Made by a program: the position numbers and the translations under genes. Shown piece after piece: positions 33,120 through 44,359 of a stretch of 64,000 nt of DNA (positions within the stretch are counted from its first letter, which is position 1; each line of letters starts with the position of its first letter). Under the pieces are notes generated by a model. It had not been told where the DNA came from. It ran no database searches and saw nothing but the letters and a program-made list of their open reading frames with translations. The DNA is from Ryuthela nishihirai (taxonomy: Eukaryota > Arthropoda > Arachnida > Araneae > Heptathelidae). The stretch is taken from positions 50,678,613 through 50,742,612 of the forward strand of contig JAWZYU010000024.1 in NCBI GenBank assembly GCA_038380435.1, read 5' to 3'.

Positions 33120-34575
33120 TTCATTAAGTTACTTAGATTGCACATTATGTTCTTTAGGTTTGTATTTGCAGTTGATATTGTTTATAATTTAATTTTCCGC
33201 TTTGGACGGATTGTATTGGTAGTTGATTTCTTCTTTTTTCGTGCATTTTTCTGATTGCATTTTTATATATTTTATTTATTATTTTGCGAATTTTTGTGTT
33301 TGCGTGAAAAATTCCCAATTATATTTTAATTACCAGTTTTCTTATTTGATTCGATCGCACTTGATGAAATCGGTAACTAATACCTTCGTGTAACAGAACA
33401 ATGGGAAGTAAAAAAAGAATGCCAACTGCAAATCTAAACTACAACTCTGCTAATAAATTCACAACACAAAATTTTATGTTTCTTTATGTATTAAAACGCG
33501 TAACCAATATGTTTCATTCTTTGAGAAAGAAAAAAGCCTGTAGGGTTAATACAGAGTGCAAGTTCAGATTAAAAAATTTGAATTCCAAAAGACAATCAGT
33601 GAGCATGTTCACATGATAATATCCAGAAGAAAAAAACGTGACGTGACTTAACTTTTATATTTGTTAAGGAAAGAGAGAGAGAGGAAATTGAGGAGGGAGT
33701 GGAATTAGCATTACCATTAACAATATTTCCCCTGAGTTAAAAAAAACACTGAGTTGGGGGGAAGACCTAAAGAAATAATAAAGGATAACATAAAGATCCT
33801 TGCAACTAATGATGTGGTGGTAACTGAAACAGATTTTTGACTTGAATCATCTTAAGTAAACATTTGGGAAAAGACCGAAGGCAGATAACTTTGTGTTTGA
33901 AAAGGGTAACGAAGTGATAAAAAAGTGACTAAGAGGTTTAACTAAGAGTGTCACCGTCGTGAAGTTTGGATAAGCACGCCTTAAAGCTCTTTCCTTCTGC
34001 GTCCATTGCAGGAAAGAGACGTGGAAGCTAACGAGAAGAGGATGTGATTAACCCCTTTTCATCTTCCGAGTGAAATGGGAAGAAGGAAACTGAGGGATAA
34101 AAAAAGAGGTGCTTGTTATGAAAGTGTCCGATCTGTTTGCTGACTAAATGATGCGGAAAGAGATAGGGAAGATTTTTTTAACTTTTTTTTTTACCAAAAC
34201 TGCGGTTAACGGTTGAAAGAGTTTGATTTAAAAATTGATCTTTTAAGGACTCGAAGTCTTTAACATATTCATGAAGTGTCATCTAACGCTGACTGCTATT
34301 CTATGAAGAGATGAATGTTTAATTTCCGGAGAAAAATAAGAATTATGAGTCTGTATTTTGGAATTTAAAATTTATGAATTGAAATGGCTGAAGGAAATTT
34401 GCGAAAAAAAGATTTAGGAGTGAAACTGCGCATTTCTTAATTATTCTTACTAATGTAAAATTTTTAGTTTAATTGAGATAAAGAAGGGGACGTGCATTCA
34501 CATACACTAACACCATTACATAACATTTCTATGGTTAGACAAGTGATAAATTTATAATACAGTGGAAATTGCAAG
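33120..34575. other. unassigned AT-rich sequence right of satellite
   Basis: AT- and A-rich, with no recognised repeat or domain. The open frame at 33401-33616 has no family features. Confidence 0.45.
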
Positions 34576-34587
34576 ACCTCTTTTATC

Positions 34588-34968
34588 GGGCGGGAGGTGG
34601 CTCATTCGGTAGCGCGTCAGGCTCCTAATCTGCAGTTCCCAGGTTCGAGTCCCAGCTGGGTTAGCGTTGAGACTTATCTCCGCAAAACTCCCCGCCCTGC
34701 CCATGGTCAGTAGGGGACACCGGTGGGCTTGGAACGGCCGCCGTCCGTCGGATGGGACGTTAAGCCGTGGCCACGCGTGCAGGAGAGCCATACCCTGTGC
34801 ACGTTAAAGAACACGCTGGATGGCCGTGACGGGAGACTACCATCTGTTTCCCAACAGCTGTTTCAGTGGGTTCCCACCTCCAACCTTCTCTGAGTCTTCG
34901 AGGTCCTTGTGACCTGGCCATTTAGACCATTGTGTGCAAAAAAGTACCGCTCAGAGGTAAAACAACCC
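34588..34968 (+). mobile_element. SINE-A copy, full length, with TSD
   Basis: Head GGGCGGGAGGTGGCTCATTC with box B GGTTCGAGTCCC, then full body and tail. Flanked by ACCTCTTTTATC (34576-34587 and 34969-34980). Confidence 0.96.
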
Positions 34969-34980
34969 ACCTCTTTTATC

Positions 34981-35379
34981 AAAACTAATTGTATAAAATG
35001 CATATGAAAAAAGGCAAATGAAAGCTCTTATTGAATGAAATACTTTTTTAGAATAAGCATAATTCTACTGTGATTTAAATTATAATTCAAATATTCCTTA
35101 AATTTGTAAGGCTCATGGAATGGTGTTGTATACTTCATAAAATACAATAGTATTTCTGTACCGTAGTAAATATCAAAACATTTATAACACTTTATACAAA
35201 GAACATAAACAGTCACAGGCAACAAAGAGCCAACCAGACCGTGAAATTTTTTCTGAGAATATAGGAGTCAAACTGTGATCTATTTTTAACAATGCACATT
35301 TGAAAATGGTTAACACGAAATTCAGGAGTTACCAGTGTAAACATTTCGTGCTAAGAGTATATTAATCAATGCGTTGCAT
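34981..35379. other. unassigned AT-rich spacer
   Basis: No recognised feature between a SINE-A and the mariner element. Confidence 0.4.
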
Positions 35380-36743
35380 TACGGAGAGCCTTCAAATAGT
35401 TCTTGACGCGCCTTCAATAGTTTACTTGAGCGTCAAATAGTTCTTGACTTCGGAGGAAAGAGTGCGTAGATTAGCACTCTTTCCTCCGAAGTTAACGAGC
35501 TTGTCTACACTTGTCATTACGTGCAAAAAAAAACAAAGGTCGTATCATCATTTCTCTTTTTTCTGGAGTCGCGTAACATTCGGTCTGCGAAATCTGTGCG
35601 TTGTTGCTATGGAACCTACTAAGAAGGGGAAAAAGTTTACACTTTCATAAGGATGCAGACTTCGGACGACGCATAAAAATTCATGTCAATTTATCACAAA
35701 TATATGGGGATCATGACTGTTCATTGGCACTGTTACGGGGTATATGCCCATATTCAGACAAGGACGACAGAGCTTCGAAAACCTCTCTCGTGCAAGAAGA
35801 CTTAAAGAGGAATTGAATGAGAAAATTATCGTTACTGTTCGTCAACTCATTAAGGAAAACCCACACATCACCGTTCAGGTAATAAGTTTAGATATCAGTG
35901 TATCGATTGGCAGTGTGGAAACAATTATTCATCAATATTTAAGGTTTCGAAAGATCTGTGCCAAATGGATACCCCACAAATTTACAGAAGAACAGAAAAG
36001 GGTTAGAGTCGACTCAAGCAAAGAGATGCTGGCAATGTTTGAACCTAATGGCCCCAAACGGTTAACAGACATTGTCACAGGTGATGAGACGTCGTTTTAT
36101 TACTATACAACTCCTGGAAAGATCGACAACTATGTTTGGGTTGCGGAAGAGGAATCGCGCTCCCAAATCCTCCGACAAAACTTTCGTTCAAGGAAGAGGA
36201 TTTTAACAATTTTTTTCAATTCCCAAACAGTGATAGCTGTGGACACTTACCTGAATAAAATGATTGTAAATGGCCAATGTTACAACAACATTGTTTTGTC
36301 CAAAATGGCTAAGGAGATGAAGGAGCAGCAGCTAACAATAGGCATGTCAAGGATTCTCCTTCTTCATGACAATGCCAGTGCTCACAAAATCTGGCACGTT
36401 ACGGTCTATATGGAGCAAAAAAAGATCAAACAGCTATTCCTGTCCTGCAGATTCATCGACCTTGCACCATGCGATTTTTGGTTGTTTCCAAAAATGAAAA
36501 AAGGAAATGCTGGGAAACCTTTTTCAAGGGTGCAAGATCTTGCAAAATGCGTTCATTCAGAGTTGCGGAGTATTCCCCCTAACAAAAGTACCACCAAGCT
36601 TTCTAGAACTGGCGTAGACATCTGCAAGTTTGCATAGATACTGGAGGAGAGTTTGTTGAAGGAGAGTAAAAGTTTTGTTGAGCTGAATGCAACGGTTTTG
36701 GTTCTGAAGATGCATGTCAAGAACTTTTTGAATGCCCCTCGTA
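35380..36743 (+). mobile_element. mariner element, 1.36 kb, defective
   Basis: Bounded by TA on both sides, with ~28-bp inverted terminal repeats. The left starts CGGAGAGCCTTCAAATAG and continues TTCTTGAC. The right end, read in reverse complement, starts CGAGGGGCATTCAAAAAG and continues TTCTTGAC. It contains a transposase remnant and, upstream of it, a 19-bp perfect hairpin (about 35444-35493). Size and structure are typical of mariner elements. Confidence 0.93.
35609..36700 (+). pseudogene. mariner transposase pseudogene (DD34D)
   Basis: Cut-and-paste transposase remnant. An ATG at 35609 opens a short frame that is interrupted. The paired DNA-binding N-terminal part continues in a second frame (LSQIYGDH, about 35690), and the main frame (about 35744-36639) then carries the rest. 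Visible landmarks are FRQGRQSFENLS; ENPHITVQVISLDISVSIGS (second helix-turn-helix); the mariner linker-type WIPHKFTEEQK; catalytic Asp in VTGDETSFYYY; the second Asp in LLHDNASAH; and the third Asp in LAPCDFWLFP. I count 34 residues between the last two, the mariner DD34D spacing. The usual PPYSPDLAP block is changed, and the C-terminus loses frame after about 36600. Inactive by frameshifts, but the catalytic triad is retained. Confidence 0.93.
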
Positions 36744-37920
36744 TAATTTCAAACTAAAAGGAAACAAAAAGTCATCTCCAATTATTTAATTATTTTCTGG
36801 ACGATCCCTAACGATTGATAAACACTGTTCTAGAATTCATTTTGTTTTTAGAAATTCTAAATGTTTCAGCTTTTTGTAACAACACGTGGCGATTTTCAGC
36901 ACAAACAGATTTAATTAGTCGTCATCCCATAACATTGTTCTCATCGATGGCTTTTGAATCAGTGCTAATTAAGTCTCGCTAAAGAATCAATCACTAGAGA
37001 ATGATTGATTCGCTGTAGGGGCAAAAGCAGGAAGAAATATAAGACGATACAATGAATGAACATAATGAGAATGTCCTTCAAACTTTCATCTCATCATTCG
37101 CATCTCATCTGTTCCTCCCCGAATCCTCCTCGCTCCTGCGCTTCTTTCTTACTTTTAGCCGCTATCCTTCACCATAGCTTGATGAGATATTTGCTCTTCA
37201 TCCAAAGAAGCCTTGTTCTCCTAATTAATTGAAGTTTATACGGAAACAAATTACTATTAATTGAAGCGATTTCTCTCTCTTTCTCAGCACAATCGAATCT
37301 CTTTCTCAGGGATTTCCTCTTCACCTTTCTGGGGCGATTCATTTCTTATTGACAAGGCAAATAGCTAATCACGGTCGATAATTGGATTTCGAAACGAAAC
37401 AAACGTCAAAGGAAACGGAACCAACACTTCAAGGCGGCCTCGCTTGCCATTAGCTATCAACTTACTTCGTTAAAAGTCAATTTGTTGGAAATTTCCTTCG
37501 GGCTAAGAGAAGAAGCTGGAGAAAAAAGAAGAAGAATGATATAGTGCTTAAAATGAAGATTCGGTTCGATAGAGGATAGAAAGCATTTTCTTGAAGGAAG
37601 TCTTGTTAGTTTTTTCTTTGACAATATTTCTAAAGCAACATTTATGCTTAGAGTAAGACCGGACCTAGAAAAATGTAAGTTATGTGTGTGTGTGTGTGTG
37701 TGGAAGTGGGGGGGGGGGGGTCAAGAGACTCTATGCCACAAAAGAGTAAAAGGAAAAAGGAGGGGGTGGGGAGGGGCAAGAGAGTGGATGCCCATTGCAG
37801 TATAACATTTTCATTTCGGTTTTAGATTATTAGTTTAGATTTTCGGTTTTGGCATTTTCAGTTTATTTTCGGTTTAGATTTTTAGAGGTTTTCAAACTTT
37901 TTTAGAGAATGCATGAAATA
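36744..37920. other. unassigned, with (TG)n and G-run
   Basis: AT-rich sequence with no recognised element. A TG dinucleotide repeat lies at about 37683-37702, followed by a run of about 13 G at 37708-37720. Confidence 0.5.
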
Positions 37921-38113
37921 TAAATACCCCCTGAAGCAGCCGCTTTCCACAGAGGTCTTACAGGAGCCTGTCAGTTTATATGTCACAGTAGGTCTGTGAG
38001 GATGGCAGGACCTCAGCAGAAAACAACACTCACATCCATGCCTTGCCCGGGGCTAGAACCCAGGTCCCTTAGATCAGTAGCCAAGCGTGCTAACCACTCG
38101 GCCATGGGACGGC
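37921..38113 (-). mobile_element. SINE-B copy
   Basis: Antisense SINE-B. The tail side starts at AAATACCCCCTGAAGCAGC, the body includes AGGAGCCTGTCAGTTTATAT, and the head complement (GCTAACCACTCGGCCATGGG) ends near 38113. Box B is slightly altered (GGCTAGAACCC). Confidence 0.85.
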
Positions 38114-38190
38114 TTTTGAAATATACATGTTTAACAATTTTTTGCTTGCATTACGCTTACTAGTATTCTAAAAGGGGAGGAGACCGTCCC

Positions 38191-38370
38191 CCAATAAATA
38201 AATAACCCCCCAAGCAGCTGCTTGCCACAGAGGTCTGACAGGAGCCTGTCAGTTTATATGTCATAGTAGAAGGTCTGAGAGGATGGCCGGACCTCAGCAC
38301 AAAAACGACACACACATCCATGCCTTACCCGGGGCTCGAACCCAGGTCCCTTAGATCAGTAGCCAAGAGT
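38191..38370 (-). mobile_element. SINE-B copy, head-truncated
   Basis: Antisense SINE-B with an AAATAAATAA tail, body and box B complement (GGGGCTCGAACCC). It ends at AGTAGCCAAGAG, so the first part of the head is lost. It lies in tandem orientation with the copy at 37921. Confidence 0.85.
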
Positions 38371-38391
38371 ATGTTGATAAAAACAAGGTTT

Positions 38392-38777
38392 GGGTTGGGT
38401 TGTTTTACCTCTGAGGGGCACTTTTTTGCACACCATGGGCTAAATGGCCAGGTCACATGGACCCCGAAGGCTCAGAGAAGGTTGGGGGAGGGGACCCACT
38501 GGAACAGCTGTTGGGAGACAGATGGTAGCCTCCCGTCAAGGCCATCCAACGTGTTCTTTAACGTGCACAGAGTATGGCTCTCCCGCACACGGGGCCACGG
38601 CTTAACGTCCCATCCGACGGACGGCGGCCTTTCCAAGCCCATCGGTGTCCCCTACTGACCGTTGGCAGGGCAGGGAATTTTGCGGAGATAAATCGCAACG
38701 CTGACTCAGCTGGGACTCGAACCTGGGAACTACAGATTACGAGCCTGGCGCGCTACCGACTGAGCCACCCCCGCTCC
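38392..38777 (-). mobile_element. SINE-A copy, full length, with TSD
   Basis: Near-consensus antisense copy. Flanked by AAAACAAGGTTT (38380-38391 and 38778-38789). Long open antisense frames inside are features of the SINE sequence, not genes. Confidence 0.96.
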
Positions 38778-38831
38778 AAAACAAGGTTTCATCCAGAGAA
38801 AATTACAAAACACTGCAATTGGGTTGTTTTC

Positions 38832-39134
38832 ATCTTGAGCCTTCGCAAAACTCCCCACCTGGCCTCGCTCAGTAGAGGACACCAATGGGCTTGATAAGGC
38901 CGCCGTCCGTCGCATGGGACATAAAACCTTGGTCCCGTGTGCGGGAGAGAGCCATACCCTATGCACGTTAAAGAACATTCTGGATAGTCTTCACGGGAGG
39001 CTACCATCTGTCTTCAAATCTGTCCAGTGGGTCCTCTGCCCCTAACCGTCTCTAAGCCCTCTTGGTTCTTGTGAGCTGGCCATTTAGCTCATTGTGTGCA
39101 AAAAAGTGCCGCTTAGAGGTAAAACAACCCGACC
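38832..39134 (+). mobile_element. SINE-A copy, head-truncated, diverged
   Basis: Starts near the CGCAAAACTCCCC motif and runs through GGCCGCCGTCCGTCGCATGG to the tail GGTAAAACAACCCGACC. No clear TSD. Confidence 0.85.
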
Positions 39135-39327
39135 GAACTTCGCCTTGAGTATTGAAAAACACTCCTCTGCTATTGTAATGTGATTGGCCAAGTCATAAGT
39201 TGTTTTTATACTCTGAACTGAAATATGTTTATTATGAGTCTTATCGTCCCGTTCTATGCACGTCTTCATAATTGTTTTGAGCTATTATGATAATATAATG
39301 GTTACAGCTGTGTTATTTATCACACCA

Positions 39328-39543
39328 GTAGTAGCATAATTCTGGCACAGCAAAAAGGTATAGAGAATTCTATGTTAATCTATGGGAAAAGTTTAGGGAG
39401 TTTAGACAAAAAGTTTGCTTCTTCTGGTTTTGTGTGAGAAAATGTGTGAAAATCAGAAAATCTCCCGAAACTTTTCCCATAGATTATACCATAGAATTCT
39501 CTATATCTTTTTACTGTGCCAGAACTCTCATTTATGCTACTAC
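39328..39543. mobile_element. foldback/MITE-like inverted repeat
   Basis: Two imperfect inverted arms of ~73-82 bp (39328-39400 and 39462-39543) share GTAGTAGCATAA, TTCTGGCACAG, TATAGAGAATTCTAT and CTATGGGAAAAGTTT (in inverse at the right). The central loop is ~60 bp. No coding capacity and no recognised superfamily terminus. Confidence 0.75.
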
Positions 39544-39547
39544 TCAC

Positions 39548-40155
39548 ACCTGTATGTGGTAGTGCAGTGCGTTAGATGTAAAAACCAATTTATGCACCGA
39601 CTTGAAGGTGGCATCAATTTCAAGAGAGCTATTTTGGTGTATTTTGGTTCTTGAAGTAGCCAAATGTCGCATTTGGTGAAACGAACAAGTGCTAAGTGAC
39701 AGAAATTATAAAATCATCAAATATTGTTACTTGGTGAAGTATGTTTTCTAAACCAGTGTTTTACGAATAGGGTGCTGACTGGAATCGAAGGTTCCCCTGA
39801 ATTTGACTTTAGAAAAATATGAAAAAATAAGAATCTTTTTTTAAAGTCTATCATTATTCTATAATTTATGTTAATGAGCACACTGGTGCTGCAGCTTTGA
39901 AATATGTGAAGAGTATGAAAAGTTAGTCTGATATACTAAAATAATAAGCACATTCCATGTAATAATTTGGTCCTATTTGACGATTTTTACAATAACGGAA
40001 CTTGGACCATCTATAACCAAAATTCAGGCTGCCGATTACAAAAGCTTGCAAATCATCTTGGGCTATTAGGTGATTTGATTATTCAAATATTGATGAATTC
40101 AGACGTTATTATTAGTTATTTATTACTACCTTTAGGCAGCATCTTACGTAAGGAT
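39548..40155. other. unassigned AT-rich sequence
   Basis: No recognised feature. Confidence 0.4.
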
Positions 40156-40157
40156 AG

Positions 40158-40860
40158 GGTTGTTTTACTTCTGAGTGGCATTTTTTTTGCACACAATGAG
40201 CTAAATGGCCAGGTCAGAAGAAGTCCGAGGGTTCAAAGAAGGTCGGGGGAAGAGAATCCACTGGACAGCTGTTGGGAGATAGATAGTAGCCTCCCGTCAA
40301 GGCCATCCAGTGTACTCTTTAACGTACAGGATTCTCCCGCACAAGGGCCACAGCTTAACGTCCCATCCGACGGAGGGCGGGGATGGCTCAGTCGATAGCG
40401 CGCCAGGCTCGTAGCGTTCCCAGGTTCGAGTCCCAGCTGGGTCAGCGTTGAAATTTATCTCCGCAAAATTCCCCGCCCTGCCCACGGTCAGTAGGGGACA
40501 CCGATGGGCTTGGAAAGGCCGCCGTCCGTCGGATGGGACGTTAAGCCTGGCTCCGTGTGCGGGAGAGCCATACCCTGTGCACGTTAAAGAACACGCTGGA
40601 TGGCCTTGACGGGAGACTACCATCTGTCTCCCAACAGCTGTTCCAGTGGGTCCCCTCCCCCAACCTTCTCTGAGCCTTCGGGGTCCATGTGACCTGGCCA
40701 TTTAGCCCATGGTGTGCAAAAAAGTGCCGCTCAGAGGTAAAACAACCCAACCCATCCGACGGATGGCGGCCTTTCCAAGCTTATCGGTGTAACCTACTGC
40801 TCGAGGGCAGGGGAGTGGGAATTTTGCGGAGATATGTCTCAACGCTGGTTCAGGCGCAAC
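40158..40860 (-). mobile_element. outer SINE-A copy split by a nested SINE-A
   Basis: Antisense copy with its tail side at 40158-40374 and its head side at 40764-40860 (GGCGGCCTTTCCAAGC onward, decaying before the tRNA head). It is interrupted at the CCCATCCGACGGA motif by a plus-strand SINE-A. Confidence 0.9.
40375..40750 (+). mobile_element. SINE-A copy, nested, with TSD
   Basis: Near-consensus plus-strand copy with head GGGCGGGGATGGCTCAGTCG and a small deletion in the head (TCGTAGCGTTCCC). It has a TSD of CCCATCCGACGGA (40362-40374 and 40751-40763) inside the outer SINE. Confidence 0.95.
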
Positions 40861-40923
40861 ATATGTAAGGAGAGCCTGCATTTGTTCATCATCAGAGGTC
40901 ATCAATAAGTAATGTTGCCAGCA

Positions 40924-41397
40924 GGAGAGCGGAGACGGCTCAGTCGGTAGTGCAGCCAGGCTCGTAATCTGCAGTTCCCAGGTTCGACTCCCATCTGAGC
41001 CAGTATTGAGATTTATCTATACAAAAATCCCAGTTCTCCCATGGTCAGCTGAGAATATCGATGGGCTTGGAAAGGCCGCTGTCCATTTGGGATGTTAAGC
41101 CATGGCTCCGTGTGTGGGAGATCCATATTTGGTGCACGTTAAAGAACACGCTGAATGACCTAGATGGGAAGATACCATTTGTCTCCTAACAGCTACCCAG
41201 TGGTTTAGCTGTTACGAGAGCTACCCTGTGCAAAGAACACGCTGGATGGCCTTGAAATGAGGCTACCACCTATATCCAAACAGCTCTCTAGTGAGTCTCA
41301 TTATCCCAACTTTCTTTGAGACTTCGGGGTCCTTATGACCTGGCCATTTAGCCCATTGTGTGCAAAAATGTGCCGCACAGAGGTAAAACAACCCACT
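40924..41397 (+). mobile_element. SINE-A copy with internal partial duplication
   Basis: Head GGAGACGGCTCAGTCGGTAG, body, and tail GGTAAAACAACCCA. The AAAGAACACGCTGAATG-to-CAGCTACCCAGTGG block at about 41141-41205 is followed by a second version (about 41226-41305, AAAGAACACGCTGGATGGCC), making the copy longer than usual. Diverged. Confidence 0.85.
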
Positions 41398-41690
41398 CAT
41401 AACACAAATCATCGTAATATTGAAACTGGCTCATTTCTTCCAACTTTTTTTGAACATTTTTAGGTACATAACTAATCGAGTTTATCAATTCGTAGTATTC
41501 ATTAAAAAGTTTTTCAATCAATATATTCTCTTGATTCCATAAAAATATAGTTTTTTTCCAATTCATTACCAATTAGGAACATATATTTTAATTTTTAAGT
41601 AGAAAATTTTACGGCGGTTTTTAGAATTTTTTTCTACTGAATCTTTCCTAAGTTTGGGTTGTCTCCCACCCTGTTCTAAAGAATGAATAA

Positions 41691-42062
41691 GACGGGGTGG
41701 CTCAGTCGGTAGCGTGCCAGGCTCGTAATCTGCAGTTCCCAGTTCGAGTACAACCTGTTACAGCTTCGAGATTTATCTTCGCAAGACTCCCCGCCCTGTT
41801 CTCAGTCAGTAGGGGACACTGATGGGTTTAGAAGGTCCGTCGGATGGGACGTCAAGTCGTGGCTCCGTGTGAGGGAGAGCATATGCCGTACACCTTAAAG
41901 AACATGCTAGATGATCTTGATAGGAAGTTACCTCTGTATCTTAGCAACTGTCTAGTGGGTTCCCTCCCCCAAACCGTCTCTGAGCCATTGGGAGCCTTGT
42001 GACCTGGCCATTTAGCCTATTGTGCAAAAATGTGCCGCTCAGAGGTAAAACAACCCAATCCA
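41691..42062 (+). mobile_element. SINE-A copy, full length, diverged
   Basis: Head AGACGGGGTGGCTCAGTCGG, box B damaged (CCCAGTTCGAGTAC), and tail GGTAAAACAACCCAATCC. No convincing TSD. Confidence 0.88.
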
Positions 42063-42064
42063 AA

Positions 42065-43233
42065 AACTAAAGAACGAGCAAACATTGCTAAAAATCGACC
42101 TTTAGATTCAGTTAAATGAGATATTTAATTCACCATTAGTAATGTTTTCCATAACAGTCTTCTGAAGTAGTTACTGAGGTCTTAATCTAACTTCCCATTG
42201 ACATAACTTGGGACTGAGTGTAAACTTCATTCGGTTCTTATTCCCTGGACAAAAAACACACAAACGTTCCTGCTCAGGAGCAAAACACGGACATCATGTA
42301 AGATCCAAGAAGTGAATCATCTCACACAAGAAGGGCATAGGGAGCAAACAATCTTTCACACATAAAGCAGACCAGCACAAGCAAACGTGATGCATACATA
42401 CACATACCCACAGTGTATCCTCCGCATCTGAGCATCTCTTTCTCTTGGAGTGTAAAGAAGAGGAGGAGAAGAGAGTGGCAGAACCTAGGAGATGCGGGGT
42501 CTCCGATTGGCTGGTTGGGGAGTTAATTTCCTGCAGTTCGCGTGCAGCCGTTGATTGCCTTCCGGTGTCTAGTACTGGTAAGGATGGTGCTGGAGACAGG
42601 GATGTGGATGAAGATGCAGGAGAGTGATGGAGCGAGTAGGTGATGTTTGGACACGAGTGACCTGAGTGCTCCCTCGTCACCGCAGAGAGGCCACCTTGTT
42701 GGCAGTGGGGAGAAAAGGTGCAAACTCTTTGCACACAATTGAGGATGTTGAGTAACTCGCCCTATTTATCTACTACTGGCTATTCAAATGAATTGTGGGA
42801 TTTTTTGGATCTATTTCCTTTTCTCCATTTCATTCTTTAATATTTCAGCATTTAGAGTATTTTTTCTAGCTTTGTTCGAACTTCCTTTCCTCTATGATCT
42901 TTCATAAAAATGCATCCTTTCGATTTTGCGTTTGTCAATTATTTGATTGCTTTTTTTCCTTTAGAAATTTGTTCGATTCATCTCTTTTTTTTTAAATATT
43001 TCTTCAGTTTTAGGTGTCCGCAACATTTGATCTTTCTGTCACTTATAAAATTCGCGTTTTTTGTCAGGACGCAAATTTCTAAGTTCTTAAAATATAAAAT
43101 GTATTTTGGAGATTTGATTCCAAAAATTTTGATTTGGATACAGTGTGTACTAAATCTTTTAAATTTTCACTCACATGTATAATATACTTGCATTTATTAT
43201 ATAATATACACATGTGTGAGTTACATATTTAAT
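42065..43233. other. unassigned sequence
   Basis: Mostly AT-rich. The 42430-42740 part is CpG-richer and contains ATTGGCTGG (a CCAAT-box-like string in inverse), but I find no exon or domain. Open frames at 42294-42738 lack recognisable features. Confidence 0.35.
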
Positions 43234-43245
43234 ACATAAAACATT

Positions 43246-43639
43246 GTAACAGTCGGTAGCGCGTCAGGTTCGTAATCTGCAGTTCCCAGGTTCGAGTCCC
43301 ACCTGGGTCAGTGTTGAAATTTATCTCCACAAAACTCCCCGCCCTGCCCTCGGTCAGTAGGGGACACCGCTGGGCTTGGAAAGGCCACCGTCCGTCGGAT
43401 GGGACGTTAAGCCGTGGTTCCGTATGTGGCAGAGCCATACCCTGTGCACGTTAAAGAACACTCCGGATGGCCTTGATGGGAGGATACCATCTGTCTCCCA
43501 ACAGCTGTTCAGTAGGTCCCAACCTTCTATGAGCCTCGGGTCTTTGGCCTCGTGACCTGGTGAAGGTTAAATGACTTTGTGACCTGGCCATGTAGTCCAC
43601 TGTATGCAAAAAAGTGCCGCTCAGAAGTAAAACGAACCA
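43246..43639 (+). mobile_element. SINE-A copy, slightly head-truncated, with TSD
   Basis: Begins inside box A (ACAGTCGGTAGCGCG). TSD of ACATAAAACATT on the left (43234-43245) and ACATAAAATATT on the right (43640-43651), one mismatch. Contains a small extra block around 43557-43580 (GTGACCTGG repeated). Confidence 0.93.
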
Positions 43640-43651
43640 ACATAAAATATT

Positions 43652-44245
43652 TTGCTCGCTGCTTGATGAAATGTCATAAATTTTCAATAATAATATTTTA
43701 TCTGACATCAAAATTAAAACTGCCAAAAGGAAATTAATATTCTCTTGAAAAGAAAAAGGGAAACCAACAAACAAAACAAAAGCAAACATCAAAACTCTCT
43801 TTTTTTAAATGGGATTAGAATTATGCAAAAGACATTAAGAAGACGGTCACTCTACATTGGTTCAGACACAATTGATCTAAAGATGCAAAAAAAAACTAAT
43901 TTTTTTAATTATCTATTCATTAACATGTTTTTTTATCATCATCATCAGTTTATTATAATAATAAGGTTACAAAATGCATATATTTATAATACTCTTATTA
44001 ACCCAAGAACTTCTAAGCTCATGTAGATTAACATACAAATTATTTAAATATATAATTTTGGCAACATTGACACTCAACTTTACACAAAGAAATATATATA
44101 TATACAAAAACAATACAGAATTTTTTGAAAACGAATTATTTTTTTACTTTAACACTGAAAACAGGCGGTCAACATTAGTAATGCTCATTAGATAATTAGC
44201 AGTGAGAGATTTGAAATGCATAAAATTCGTTTCACTTCAAATTAT
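43652..44245. other. unassigned, very AT-rich
   Basis: No recognised feature; TATATATA-type runs near 44088-44105. Confidence 0.4.
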
Positions 44246-44247
44246 AA

Positions 44248-44358
44248 TCGGTCTGCTGAGGGTCTGCCATCCTCTCAGACCTCCTGCTGTGGCGTATAAA
44301 CTCACAGGCTCCTGTCAATCCACTGTGGCAAGCAGCAGCTTGAGGGGGTATTTATTAT
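44248..44358 (+). mobile_element. SINE-B 3' fragment
   Basis: Matches the SINE-B body from TCTGCTGAGGGTCTGCCATC through GGCAAGCAGCAGCTTGAGGG to a short TATTTATTATT tail. The tRNA-like head is absent. Confidence 0.85.
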
Positions 44359-44359
44359 T

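Noticed and set aside
23956..33145. Giant minus-strand ORFs (up to 2739 codons) that look like a repetitive structural protein
   Set aside because: They are translations of the 37-bp satellite, open in all three phases. There is no start context, no splice structure and no non-repeat domain, and indels between monomers are not frame-conserving.
38574..38894. Short proteins conserved across the window (motif RLNVPSDGRRPFQAHRCPLLTV)
   Set aside because: Each instance coincides with a SINE-A copy. Conservation reflects element identity, not a gene family.
41675..42085. CTAAAGAA repeats on both sides of the SINE-A at 41691 as a TSD
   Set aside because: The left copy is separated from the SINE start by several bases and the match is only 8 bp, so it could be chance.
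42294..42738. 146-codon minus-strand ORF in a CpG-richer stretch
   Set aside because: No recognisable domain and overlapping open frames on both strands; low-complexity bias can explain it.
44248..44358. Independent repeat family
   Set aside because: On comparison it is the 3' half of SINE-B, with the same CTCCTGTCA and GCAAGCAGCAGCTTGAGGG blocks.
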